A stretch of 64,000 nucleotides of DNA from Platynereis dumerilii (Eukaryota > Annelida > Polychaeta > Phyllodocida > Nereididae), in assembly GCA_026936325.1 (NCBI GenBank), contig JAPTHN010000001.1, positions 868,001-932,000 of the forward strand, given 5' to 3'. Made by a program: the position numbers and the translations under genes. Below, piece by piece: positions 12,257 through 22,774 of the stretch. Positions within the stretch are counted from its first letter, which is position 1. Each line of letters starts with the position of its first letter. Under the pieces are notes generated by a model, which saw only the letters and a list, made by a program, of their open reading frames with translations, was not told where the DNA came from and did no database searches.

Positions 12257-12799
12257 TAGATCTAATATTCATAAAATGAAGAGTTATTTGATACTTTCTG
12301 TTATGACTGAGTGACCCTTGAGTACCAGTATTCTGGCAGGTTAATTTGTTGTTGGCAATATTTTATCACATCACCAGGTATATTACATGCAGTTCTTTCT
12401 TCGAAGTCTTGGCATTTGCTGGTAAGAGCTTTCGTGATTTATCTCCAGGTTTTGCAGTTGTTTGAGGAACAAATTACTTCACAGGGTTCGATCTTATTGA
12501 ACCGCTAAGAAAACCAACATTTGTGTATCCACATCGTATATCCCAAATTACATCTCCTCAATCAATGACGTTTGCTGAGAGCTGCTTCACTGAAGGTCTT
12601 TGTCTGCAAGTATTCGAACATGGTATGAGCAATATCCCAGCTGGATTTCATAAGGATGAGATGTTTTAAAAATTGGTGGTCCCTTGCATCAGTGTCTGTG
12701 ATGGGCAAAAGAAAAATATATCTCACCAGAGGACTCCCACTCCTTCTCTCCAGTCTCATTAATCAACCCTTGTGGGTGCCTACAACCTGGCTTAGAGAG

Positions 12800-13090
12800 C
12801 TGCACTTACCATAATATTTATCTATCTATCTGTTACAAAGTAGATTCATGAATCTTCTCATCTTTTATAAACCTTTATTCACTAACCTCTTTTCCATTCA
12901 GTATGTTGTTCAGTATCTCCTTTCAGGAGTAGTCAATACTTAACAGGAAAGAGCCAAATGTCTGGCAGGCATCTTCTTTTAGCCTACGTAAGAAGGTCAG
13001 CCAAGGCAGACGTCCTACTTTGTTAATCTGGTCGAGTGTTGCAGAAGTTTGCTGCGCAGCTTATAATGAGAGACTTGTCGAAAAGAAGAT
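12800..13090 (+). repeat. Outlying copy of segmental module (M7-like)
   Basis: The words TTCAGGAGTAGTCAATACTTAAC, GGCAGGCATC, TCTTTTAGCC and TTTGTTAATCTGG-TCGAGTG-TGCAG recur in order at 29680-29800, 36820-36960, 41390-41520 and 52690-52820. It is noncoding. It indicates that the unit repeated at 27-56 kb has degraded relatives upstream. The surrounding 12260-13850 stretch shows nothing else I can name. Confidence 0.45.
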
Positions 13091-13857
13091 TAAATATTTC
13101 TAGTCACCGTCGAGTGCTGTAGTTTTTAAACTTGGCAATGGCTGCATTCTTTCTTGCCATATACATTTAAGTGCATTACATTTTATAGTTGTTTGCTTTA
13201 AAAACTAATGTCATTGCTTCACGCCTACAGATGATTTCATGAAGACACTGAGAAAGAATGTGAATTTTTCTAGGACATGTATTCTATAGGGAAAAGTAAC
13301 ATAAAAAAACGTGTGAAATCACTTTTCCCAATAGAATAACATATTTATAGGAAAAAAATCTCATTCAGTCTCAGTGTCTACACAATGTCATATGAAATCT
13401 TCTGTAAGGACCAGTTTCTATCAGAAAAAAAGTCAGCTTAAGACTCAGTGTTTTAGTTTCAGATAAAAGAAAGACTATGGAATTCAGAAGTTGCATTTCA
13501 ATTTTGCCAAAGGCGGAGGCAGACTTAAGTTAAGATATCATCATGAAGCCACTCAAGGCATGATCTGGTAACCTGGAATAAGCAATATCTTAAGAGAATA
13601 AAGTTCATCACTTCAGATGTCTGGAAATTCTTCTAGTTTTGACTTTCCACAGTTATGTTAGACAAATGCCATGTATTGTATAACATACAAACAAAATAGA
13701 TAGAAAACGATTCTGGTTAATTCAGGATATATGCCAGTTTGAAACAGATTTGATTTGCATGTTTATTCCAGTAAACTGGGCTGAGTAATGAGGTAGACCA
13801 ATGACACTATTGGCATGAGAAACTCCTGGAATGTTAAGAAATGCCAATCAAGAATAA

Positions 13858-14269
13858 AGGACCGTTCAGAATTTATGACTGGGGGGGTGGGAGTTTTGCT
13901 GGAACTTCCCGTCAAAAATTGATACCCCCCCCCCCTTGAGTTTCATGCGGATTTTTAGTACCCCACCCTTAGGTTTCACGTGTATTTTTAGTACCCCCCC
14001 CTTCGACATACAAAGCAATACACACATATATACTGTTATACAGGGCCACGCATACAGATTCGCATCATTTCACGGACTTTTGCGAGTAAAAATGTCCAAA
14101 TAAAATGAGTTTATGCGTGTTTGTTAACATTTTTTCTTTGTGAAAATTTCTTACGCCCCTTGGAAGTGTTGTCAAAAATTAATACTCCCTCCCCCTTGAA
14201 ACACATGTGAAAAGTTAGTACCCCCCGGCCAAAACTCCCACCCCCCAGTCATAAATTCCGAACGGTCCC
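13858..14269 (+). mobile_element. Harbinger-like MITE, copy 1
   Basis: The TIRs are (A/G)GGACCGTTCAGAATTTA at the left and the complement of GGGACCGTTCGGAATTTA at the right. TAA flanks both sides (13855-13857 and 14270-14272), the 3-bp TWA target typical of PIF/Harbinger. Runs of C within ATACCCCCCC-like repeats fill the interior. No transposase is encoded. The family recurs inverted at 15010-15384. Confidence 0.85.
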
Positions 14270-14279
14270 TAAAATGATT

Positions 14280-14560
14280 CAACTCAAATTCTAACATCTA
14301 ACCAACAATAAGTAAACATTTTGCCTCCAAAATAAACTTCCTGAGGAAAAATTCTGGCCCAGTTTATACAAGATAAAATCTGCCCAATGAAAGATAAAAG
14401 TGCTTTCCAAAGACGTTTCCCTAATGGGTACACATGAAAAGACCTTTGTGTTGAAAAGCATGTTACTAACCAAGTGAATCCTATCAGAGTTGCCAGCTGC
14501 CATGCATCAGTCTCCAAAGAATCCTTACTTTTCACTCTCGTCTGGTTAGGCCAGACAAAA
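14280..14560 (+). repeat. Dispersed direct repeat (pair with 21060-21350)
   Basis: TGATGGGTACA-like sequence, then TGTTGAAAAGCATGTTAC, AACCAAG, GAATCCTAT, AGTTGC, AGCTGCCA and CCTTACTTTTCACTCT occur in the same order and strand at 21200-21345. It is noncoding and of unknown class. Confidence 0.55.
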
Positions 14561-15009
14561 CTAATGTTCAGCTTCTCTGGTCAACTGACCCAACAGAGTT
14601 TCTGCCAATAAAAAAAATGCTGACCTAACCCACTATCCTTATCTGATTGATAATAATAAATTGAGATTACACCTTTTTTTTTCCTTCATCCGACCACCTA
14701 GTTTTGGAAAATGTGCCTCGAGAAAATTTGAGAAGCTGAAGATCAATTACGTCCGGCCTTAGAAGTGATAAGCCCACTGTGGGCTTCAAGAAAAAGGCTA
14801 TGTTTGAAGGTAACATAATGTTGAGTCTACTATATATGGCACACAAAAAACTTTATTTCCAATTTAAGATATTATGCTGAACTTAGAACTGTAATATTCC
14901 CAAGCCGGGAGATAACAACTGTGGGCAAAAATGACTGGAACATACAATTTTTAAAACTATAGCCTAATATCTCCAAACCAATCTTTTGAACTCCGCCTGG
15001 AATCCCTTA

Positions 15010-15384
15010 GGGACCGTTCAGAATTATGACTGGGGAGGTGGGAGTTTTGGCCGAGGAGGTACTAACTTTTCACAAGTGATTCAAGGGGGGGCCTTAATTT
15101 TTGACAACACTTCGAAAGGGGGGTAAAAAATTTTAACAACGAAAAAATGTTATAAAACACGCATTTAAACTCACTTTATCTAGACTATTTTATGCGCAAA
15201 AGTCTGCGAAATGACGCGAATCTGTACGCGTGACCTTGTATAACAGTAATATATGTGTGTATTGCTTTGTATGTCGAGGGGGGGGTACTAAAAATACGCA
15301 TGAAACCTAAGGGTGGGGTACTAAAAATCCGCATGGGTATCCAGCAAAACTCCCACCCCCCAGTCATAAATTCTGAACGGTCCC
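15010..15384 (-). mobile_element. Harbinger-like MITE, copy 2 (inverted)
   Basis: It begins GGGACCGTTCAGAATTATGA and ends with the complement of GGGACCGTTCAGAATTTA. TTA flanks both ends (15007-15009 and 15385-15387). Its interior is the reverse complement of copy 1 (ACATACAAAGCAATACACAC lies inverted). The two copies lie about 740 bp apart in opposite orientation with their own 3-bp duplications, so they inserted independently. Confidence 0.85.
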
Positions 15385-15984
15385 TTATATTGGAATTTCT
15401 CAGCATGATGTGAAACCAAAATCAGGAGAATTACTGCAAGAAGTAGCCATTTTAGCTGACAATTCTTCAAAACAAAGAAAACTTTTCCCACATATGGAGA
15501 CTCAATTGTTCAAAATGAGAAGTAGCTATGATTTGTGTATGACTTTCATAATGTGTAAATGAATGGCAATGTATATGCATCTTTTTGAGAGCATTTTTTG
15601 CGATGAGTGGAGCTGAGAAGTTTTGAGAATATGTCACATTCTCAGACATCGTTATTAGAATTCATTGTGAGCAGTCACAGAAGAACCAGCAAGAGAGAGG
15701 TCCACAACCATCAGTTTCGGCTTAAATGTCTACACGTCTACAAGAATAATATTTTTGCCTCTTAAAATAAATCAGTTGTTAGCCATATCATTTTCGGTCA
15801 TGTACACGACAAACAGAATAGTTGATGTCAAAAATTCTGTCTAGACAGAAGACTTTTCCAAAACAATTAGTGACCCATGCATGCATTTGAAAATCATGTT
15901 ATAAAAACTTGGATGTTTTAAACAATTGTGGTATAGTACCTTCTAAGTATTTTTAGGTCTGCCAGCACTGCTGCGCAGGACTAT

Positions 15985-16308
15985 TGACTTGACTTGACTT
16001 GTGTTGTGCTGGTGTACCCCGGATCAGCCGGGGCAGCTCAACCACCATCTTTGTGGAGGGAGCTGCACTTTTATTTTTTGGTGACCGCCATATGATGATG
16101 AGATGAGAAAACTTGGAGTCTGGAACATACCCTATTAATTCAGGGATGCCCAGGGTCTTTCAGTTGCCCCAGCATAGAATACTGGATACAACCCGCCTCC
16201 ATTTAATGTCCCATGGGCTCGGACCAAAGTGAGTTCCCAGGGTGAGATTTGAACCCACGCCCTCAAAGCCAGTGGACAAGCATTCTTGACCATTAGGCCA
16301 CGGGGGAA
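15985..16308 (-). mobile_element. tRNA-derived SINE, minus strand
   Basis: On the minus strand it starts with a tRNA-like head: A box TGGCCTAATGGTCAAG and, about 35 bp on, B box GGGTTCAAATCTC. A tRNA-unrelated body of about 200 bp follows. The 3' end (plus-strand 15985-16005) is a short TTGAC repeat, seen as CAAGT repeats on the SINE strand. Length and layout are typical of animal tRNA SINEs. It is not a functional tRNA gene. Confidence 0.75.
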
Positions 16309-16439
16309 TGTGATGCACCACACTCTAAACAATTTCGGGACAAAACTGGTTTTTTAAAAGGAAAATGTTTTTTGAAAAACCCAATTTCCATAAAACATTT
16401 TGGATTTCAAAAAGCCAGTTTTGTCGCGAAATTTTTTAG

Positions 16440-16580
16440 GATGTAAAAAAAAAAAGTATTCGATTTACTGCCGCTCTAGCACACATCAAAAGAGGTACAT
16501 GTAAATTTATGTATTTTGTCAATAACTTGTTGTTTTTTCTCAGAGCCTCTTTGGTGAAGAATTTGTAATTTTGTGCCAGA
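16440..16580 (+). repeat. Outlying copy of segmental module M1
   Basis: ATTTACTGCCGCTCTAGCACA, GTAAATTTATGTATTTTGTC, TTGTTTTTTCTCAGAGCCTC and TTTGGTGA occur in the same order as at 27585-27680, 30185-30270 and 37360-37440. It is noncoding. Confidence 0.5.
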
Positions 16581-16959
16581 AAGCAAACACGAATATGGGT
16601 GTAAAAATTGTTTACTTGAATTATGAATGAAATATATTAAACAGCGTGTTGATAATTGGCAACAAGTTTTGTGAGCACGAACTTATTCGGGCCAATAAAT
16701 GTCATTGTGTCAGATCAGTTGTGTAATGGATTATTCAGGAAATTCTATTGATTAGGGGGCGACCATTTACCCTCCCGGACATTTTCCTCCAGTCAACCTC
16801 ATGTCAACCTCTCAACATACCTCCAATTCACATCAGGCCGAACGTTTGAAAACTACGTAATTTGTCGACAATTGCTTACGGCTATGATACGTGCGTAAAT
16901 ATCGTAGATAATGCGTATTTCTTTAACCTCTGAAAATAACGTGGACCAAACGCACCTAT

Positions 16960-17240
16960 AATAAAGTGGCCTCGTCCACGACGTCTTATTTTTGCGCGTG
17001 GAACGTTAAGAAGCGCTCGGAAATACTTGTTTTCGATGGATTAACTGTATGACAGGGTGTAAAAAGTGGCGAACTTGGAGGATTTATATCTTGTGAACTT
17101 ATTTAAACAGTGTTACGGACTGTAGGAGTGTTATTCTTGGACTTTTACGCTGCCGAAGATTACCCGGCTGAGCGTAATGGATCGCATTGGATTTACCGGG
17201 ATTCGTGACGGTCGTCTTCGATGGATGTTTCAGGTAAGAA
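16960..17240 (+). promoter_or_regulatory. CpG-rich promoter-like core of copy A with short exon candidate
   Basis: This 280-bp piece is much richer in CG dinucleotides than the AT-rich surroundings. It contains a TATA-like CTATAATAAAG near 16990. About 190 bp downstream, an ATG at 17178 opens 19 codons (MDRIGFTGIRDGRLRWMFQ). They run straight into CAG|GTAAGA, a consensus splice donor at 17232-17238. No acceptor was identified inside the element. It could be a captured host first exon, the element's own promoter, or chance. I do not recognise the peptide. Confidence 0.3.
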
Positions 17241-17399
17241 TTGAGCCTGCATTGCTTGTTTCTGTATGTGAATGGAACTGATGACTCATTTTGAACCTTT
17301 TGTGGCAGTCACAGGTGTGTAGGTTATGCACTGGATGCAGAAACTACCTGCAAAGTTAGTCCCATTCACTCAATGATAAAAAATGGGCAAATCATTATT

Positions 17400-17580
17400 G
17401 CGCGAGGGGGGGGGGGTGTGACTGGGGCAGTCCAGCCACCCTACACCCACTGCCTTTTATTATTCTTATTATTCTTGATATTCTCGATGGTACAGCTCAG
17501 TTATTATTATTTTTTGTGGCGAGTGGGATTCAAGGATGTGCTGTTTGGGGGGGGGGGGAAGGTATTGTTTTTTTTTCTCT
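17400..17580. repeat. Poly-G and T-rich low-complexity tracts in copy A core
   Basis: G runs of about 10 occur at 17405-17416 and 17547-17559, with TTATTATTCTTATTATTCTT-like sequence between them. This resembles a diverged nested MITE interior, but no TIR pair could be matched. Confidence 0.35.
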
Positions 17581-17989
17581 TTCAACCTGCAAATATAAAA
17601 CATAAAAATTAAAGCAGTACAAACAGAGCTATCCAAAGAGGATGGCTCCCAAAATTAATAGACTTTTCTTCCTCATTTTACTGAGCAGTCTACAAGTCCA
17701 CTTAGGGACTATAAATTAAAATTAACTTGTAAAAAACACTTACCTTGCTTGGTGAAATTGAAAATGTTACTGCAATCTTACCGTGATAAAATTGGAACAT
17801 TCTCGGCATCTAGGGCAGTTGCAATGAGGCACCATTAAACTTGGGTCTTATACAATTCTCATATGCATCTTTGTGGGTGTGGAAAAAAATTTTTTTTTTT
17901 TTAAAACCAGGATAAGCTTTCACATTTTTAAAAGTACATATGTGGATTTATTTGTCACTGGTGTATAAACTTTTCTTCACGGCTTCATC

Positions 17990-18819
17990 TAATCGTCAAC
18001 AGCAAGCATCCTGTTGGAGTTTTTATAATTACAAAGTTACCAGATTGATTGGAATAGGTATGAAATAGATGGCGCTACAAGGCTCTCTGAGAATCAGGAT
18101 CCTAGGTTCTGCAACTTTGTGCAAACCTTCAACAAACCTTTGGCAGATACGTATGATCAGACGTTTGCCCTGAACATTACTTTCAAACGTTGTCCATACA
18201 TATCAAAGATACGTTTGAGAAACCTTGGAACTTACGTATGTCCAAACGTGTGACCATACCTTTGATAAACCTATGAATCAAAGGTATGGTCATACGTTAT
18301 AGTCCAAGGTTGCTAAAACCTCTCAGATGAATGTTCAACAAACCTATGAATCAAAGGTATGGTCATACGTAACAGTCAAACGTTCTTCAGACCTCTCAAC
18401 CAAAGGTATGACTTACGTAATAGTCTAAGGTTTTATAAACCTCTCAAATGAATGTTCGACAAACCTTTGAATCACAGGTATGGTCATACGTAATAGTCAA
18501 ACGTTCTTCAAACCTGTCGACCAAAGGTATTACTTATGTATGACTGGCACGTTTAGCCAAACGTTACAACCAAACGTTCTTCTAGCCTCTCAACCAAAGG
18601 TATGACTTACGTGAGACTCTAACGTTAGGCCAAACTATAAAACAAACTATCTCCCAACCTATTACTGACGTTGCGACCTACTTTTGGTTTTCCATCTGAG
18701 TGCAAAGTTTGGAAATTACATTTGCCCTACCTTTGTCATACGTTGTTTGGCCCAACGTTTGATTCTAACCTAAATAATTACGTAGTGAAAGGTTTGATTT
18801 ACGTTGGTGCTCAGCAGGG
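17990..18819. repeat. Subterminal degenerate 11/13-bp tandem array, copy A
   Basis: About 0.8 kb in which cores such as ACCTTTG, AGGTTTG, ACGTTTG, ACGTAAG and ACGTATG, or their complements, recur every 11 to 13 bp, alternating so that two steps make 24 bp. Higher-order blocks of about 49 and 72 bp can be traced. The inverted equivalent is 32986-33790. Confidence 0.8.
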
Positions 18820-19116
18820 TAATATCTAGGTAGGAGTTTGGAGTTTTTTTTAAATAAATAATGTCTGACTCAGTTTTGATGGAATAAATAAATTATTTTG
18901 GCAGTCTTGAAATAAATCATTTCGGATCCATGGGGGCTTTTCTTAAAATGGTGTTGCTTGATTTGAGAAGGAGTATTCAGGGACTTTGTACGCTTGAAAT
19001 AAATAATTACTGCCACCATCAACATGAAATAAATAATTTCCCGCTGAGGAAAACTCCGAGCCCCCCCCCCTTATAATCAAATTGTCTACCCATATTAAAG
19101 TACAAATCCTAATGTA

Positions 19117-20019
19117 CCGTAATATGGGGTGAATTGGGACAGAATTGGCGGTTTTTCTGTCATAGCAAGGTCAAAAGTTGATCTAAAAATCAAAATTTGG
19201 TGTCAAATTGTATCTGAGTACAAGGTGCAAGTACCCCTTGGAGCTTGATATGATATCTTAAAATCTCAATGCTCAAGGCCCAGAAAACCACTGTCCCAAT
19301 TCACCCCTTACTTTGAAGTGAATCGGGACAGTCCATTATCTCCACAATCAATACTCTCTACCTTCTTTGAGTGACTGCTAGTTGTGAATAAATATTAGAA
19401 AACATATCCTGCAAGCCAAAACATTTTTTTTAGGAAAATCTGAAATTAATTTCATTGATTATATGCATATTTTAAAAATACAATAAATGACAGAAAACTA
19501 ATTAAAAAATCGGTTTTATAAAAAAAATTCTAGTAATTAGTAATTCTGGACTAAATCTACTGTAAATAATATTAATTAAAAAGCCACGCTAGTACATTCA
19601 AATGAAAATTAGTTGGGTTTTTTTGGGTAAATCTTGAAACGTTTCATTGACCTGGATCTGAACCCAGGACTAAACCTACGTCATCCCACATCCAGTCTGT
19701 AATTATGGTCCCAGAAAACCATTTTAAACTGATTTTAAAGTTTACTGCGAGTTTGGTTGCTGTAGCATTTGTAATTAATATGGTACAGGCAAAGTTTTGA
19801 CCAGCTTGTAAAAATGTCATTTCGGCGGGGCCAAGTTTTAGGTGCCGTAGCTCCTCAGTGCCTGCAGTTAGAGATACAAAATTCCATCACAATATGCGCT
19901 AGTATCTTTGCTATACATGTGCCAAAAATCAAATTCCTGAGGCAATTAGAGGTACTTAGCTTTTTTTAAAAGCAAATACAACGTTTTCCTGTTCTGTCCC
20001 GATTCACCCCATATTACGT
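19117..20019. mobile_element. MITE with GGGGTGAATYGGGACAG ends
   Basis: Left end CCGTAATATGGGGTGAAT with GGGACAG, right end CTGTCCCGATTCACCCC with ATATTACGT. TA flanks both sides (19115-19116 and 20020-20021). The end motif recurs inside, in both orientations, at about 19291-19335 (TGTCCCAATTCACCCC and GTGAATCGGGACAG). A tRNA B-box-like GGGTTCAGATCC on the minus strand near 19650 lacks a partner A box. No coding frame. Confidence 0.75.
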
Positions 20020-20119
20020 TACTATTAGAAACTGCAGCATGTGAAGGTAAAAACATGTATGCTGCACTCCTTGTATTGCTTTATTCTTCCTTACACAGAG
20101 GTGCAGCATAATTACAAAT

Positions 20120-20270
20120 ATATGAAACACTTTTGCATTAATTCCTATGTGCAAATGTGAATGTCTCCTAGACCAATTTTATATTTATCGATGTATATAG
20201 TCTTATTATCACTGTAATTATACTTTGTTTCGGTCAAATAAACTGCATCTGTCTGTCTGTCTTCGGATTA
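20120..20270 (+). mobile_element. Possible LINE 3' tail
   Basis: TTCGGTCAAATAAACTGCAT followed by a CTGT microsatellite (20255-20266) resembles the 3' end of a non-LTR retrotransposon with a short repeat tail. No reverse transcriptase remnant lies upstream, so this could also be a chance AATAAA next to a microsatellite. Confidence 0.25.
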
Positions 20271-20729
20271 ATTTATTTGTTGAATCTCATGAAAATGTTA
20301 TATTTGCAAGTGATTTTCATCTGCAGCTTTTGGCATTTGTGATCTTCTGTATTATATTTCTTGTGTGCATGTCAGCTTGATACGCTTCTTACCGAAAATT
20401 GTTGACAACGATTGAATGTGGATTTCATCAAAAAGGAATTCATTGGAAATACATGTAGACACATTTTTACTGTCATCTATCAATGTTTTGTCTGTTATTA
20501 TCAATATTTGTATTGCTATTATGTCTTTTTAAAGTGATTTATTTTGGCATGTTATAACATATTTGTAATGTTGTCTACTGGGAGTGTTCAATGATTTTTA
20601 CACTCCGCAATGTTTATCATGCTTGTTATTGCTGTCAGGTATTGTACTACGGGAAAATTTTGTCAGTCAGGACATTTATTGGTGTTTTCAGTTATAATTT
20701 TTGAAGAATACTGTGTTATGTCTGTATAG

Positions 20730-20990
20730 GTTATTCACCTTGTTAGACTGAATATGTGATTAATCAACCGAAGGCTTTAGCTGAGGTGTGACAAAAACAT
20801 ATTATCGATCCCATGGTGAATAAATGGCTTATAAATACCATGAGATAAACACTCAAAGAGTCAAACATTCAACGATAAGTGGACAACAACGTCAACAAGG
20901 ACTATGGAATTTGTTGCAGAGATTAAAGGCTAGTGATTGGCTGCCAGAGGTGTTGAATGGTATAATTGACCCTTTCCAAGAAATGAAATA
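20730..20990. repeat. Interspersed repeat, inverted relative to 10885-11145
   Basis: Reverse-complement partner of 10885-11145, with TCGATCCCATGGTGAA and AGTGATTGGCTG as clear anchors. The 20270-20730 stretch just upstream shows no named feature. Confidence 0.55.
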
Positions 20991-21059
20991 ATGTCAACCC
21001 TGAAGCTGTGGGACAGCGGGGTGCTGTATCTAAAATGCTTTTGCACTATTCTCAGATCA

Positions 21060-21350
21060 TTTCTGTTAGTCAGGAAATTCAGAAATCATCCGCAATGGAT
21101 AAACATGTGCCCCATTTACTGGGGGAAAAACTTCTCAAGTGAAGGCTCTGACCCAGTTTCTACTAAATACACCACTGAAAGTGCGCTCAAAAGATGGTGC
21201 CCTGATGGGTACATATGGAAAGATTGGTGTTGAAAAGCATGTTACCAACCAAGAGAATCCTATTTGAGTTGCAAGCTGGGCAGCTGCCAACTTGTCATGC
21301 TCCAGCCCCGAAAGAAACCTTACTTTTCACTCTTATCCGGTTATAAGTGA
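21060..21350 (+). repeat. Dispersed direct repeat (pair with 14280-14560)
   Basis: Same order of words as 14280-14560, including TGTTGAAAAGCATGTTACC and CCTTACTTTTCACTCTTATC. From 21350 to 22770 the sequence is AT-rich with short chance frames and no feature I can support. Confidence 0.5.
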
Positions 21351-22774
21351 GCGGCCCAAAGAGAATAGAAAGGTCAGAGTGCTCACACGCATGCATACCA
21401 ATAATACTCTATAGACAATACAAGCGTATGCAATTCGAATTCTGAGATTGCAGGAGTAGAGCCATTTTGCAAATAACACACAGATATGGTGAAAATGCAA
21501 TAGTTGACCTTATGTATACATCGCACTTATTTTGATAATGTTCTGGCATGCGAAGTATTTTTTCTTTTATAGCATTTGCATATTTTAAAGAAATACAAAA
21601 CTGGTGGGAGCCTATGTCAAAGTCACATGACAAATTCCAATTAGAATACAACCATAGCAGTGATCACAAACTATTATACAGTTGAGGTCAAATGTATTCA
21701 TACAGCGAGGGCTGCTGTTTTCAAAGTTATGTGGCATCGTAAAATCTGCCTATATTGGAATGGAAACACTTTAGATTATTTGTTGTGATTGTTTTTCAAC
21801 TCATGGCAGTGAAAAAACCAGAATCGAATATGATTTGCAGTTGTTAAGAGGCTCTGAATTCAAAATGTCCAAAATTTGGCGGGTCAAAAGAAATCATACA
21901 CTTGGATTTTTCTCCAATATATGCAAAATAAGCATTGGTAAACCAACTAATCAATGGAAATTGATGTCAGAAATGGATGCCTCAATGCCAGATTATTACT
22001 GTACATTGTTTGTTACTATTTGTGCATTCAGCAGTTAGACATGAGATAAAAATGTATCACACAGCATGCGAAATCGAAGATGAGACAAGATTGGGTCAAT
22101 GTATGGCACACAGAACATTTTGTATTACTTTTACTATATTTGCCGAACTTTCGTCAAATTCCCAAGTACTCAATTTGGCCCATCAAAAATGACTTCATAC
22201 CTATATATTATAACTTAGATGGTAAAAAAATTGTGGTTTGGTGCCTTTTTGCACTTGGTCAGTATCCCATTATCTTTGTCAGTATCCAAATACTTGTTAC
22301 ACATTCATCCCATATGAGGGATTTCTGTAGTCATGACTGGTGTCTTACCAAGGCAGTATACAATGACAAGGAAAACTAACAAAATCCTGAATGTAGACAC
22401 ATAAATCCAATCTGCAGACTCTTGAATTAAGCATCAAGAACATATTCTCACTAGGTGAATAATCGATATATACATATCCCAGTTAGTTGGGCTTAAATAA
22501 ATTCATGAAGCACAGGACAAGATAATCGCATTTCTCAAAATGGAACAAATTATTATGTTGTTTGGCAAATCATAATTCAGGAATAAAAGAGATATTAGAG
22601 ATGGACCAAATGAGATAGACTTAATCGTCTTAACAACGCATGGTTAATCGATCATTTACATGTGATTACGATAATATATGGTTTCCATAACGGAATATTT
22701 TTCTCCTCTAATCGGATGTATTTATATTTTATATATTCCTGATAAATGATGATTGTACTTCAGCATAGCTTCAG

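Larger units (their letters stand above)
16770..18819 (+). mobile_element. 2-kb CCC...GGG element, copy A (possible Pack-type transposon)
   Basis: The element starts CCCTCCCGGACA and ends TGCTCAGCAGGG. TA lies immediately outside both ends (16768-16769 and 18820-18821). About 160 bp at its left end and about 875 bp at its right end (17945-18819) match copy B (32986-34993) in reverse complement. The roughly 1-kb core between them does not match copy B. The right part is a degenerate short tandem array, and the left end carries a few of the same ACGTTTG/ACGTAA words inverted. No transposase frame is present. Subterminal repeats and CCC ends recall CACTA-like elements, but the superfamily is my guess. 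Confidence 0.7.

Noticed and set aside
16135-16332. 65-codon minus-strand frame
   Set aside because: It is the tRNA-like head and body of a SINE read as protein.
19640-19700. tRNA gene suggested by a GGGTTCAGATCC B-box on the minus strand
   Set aside because: No A box at the right distance and no cloverleaf can be drawn. It lies inside a MITE.
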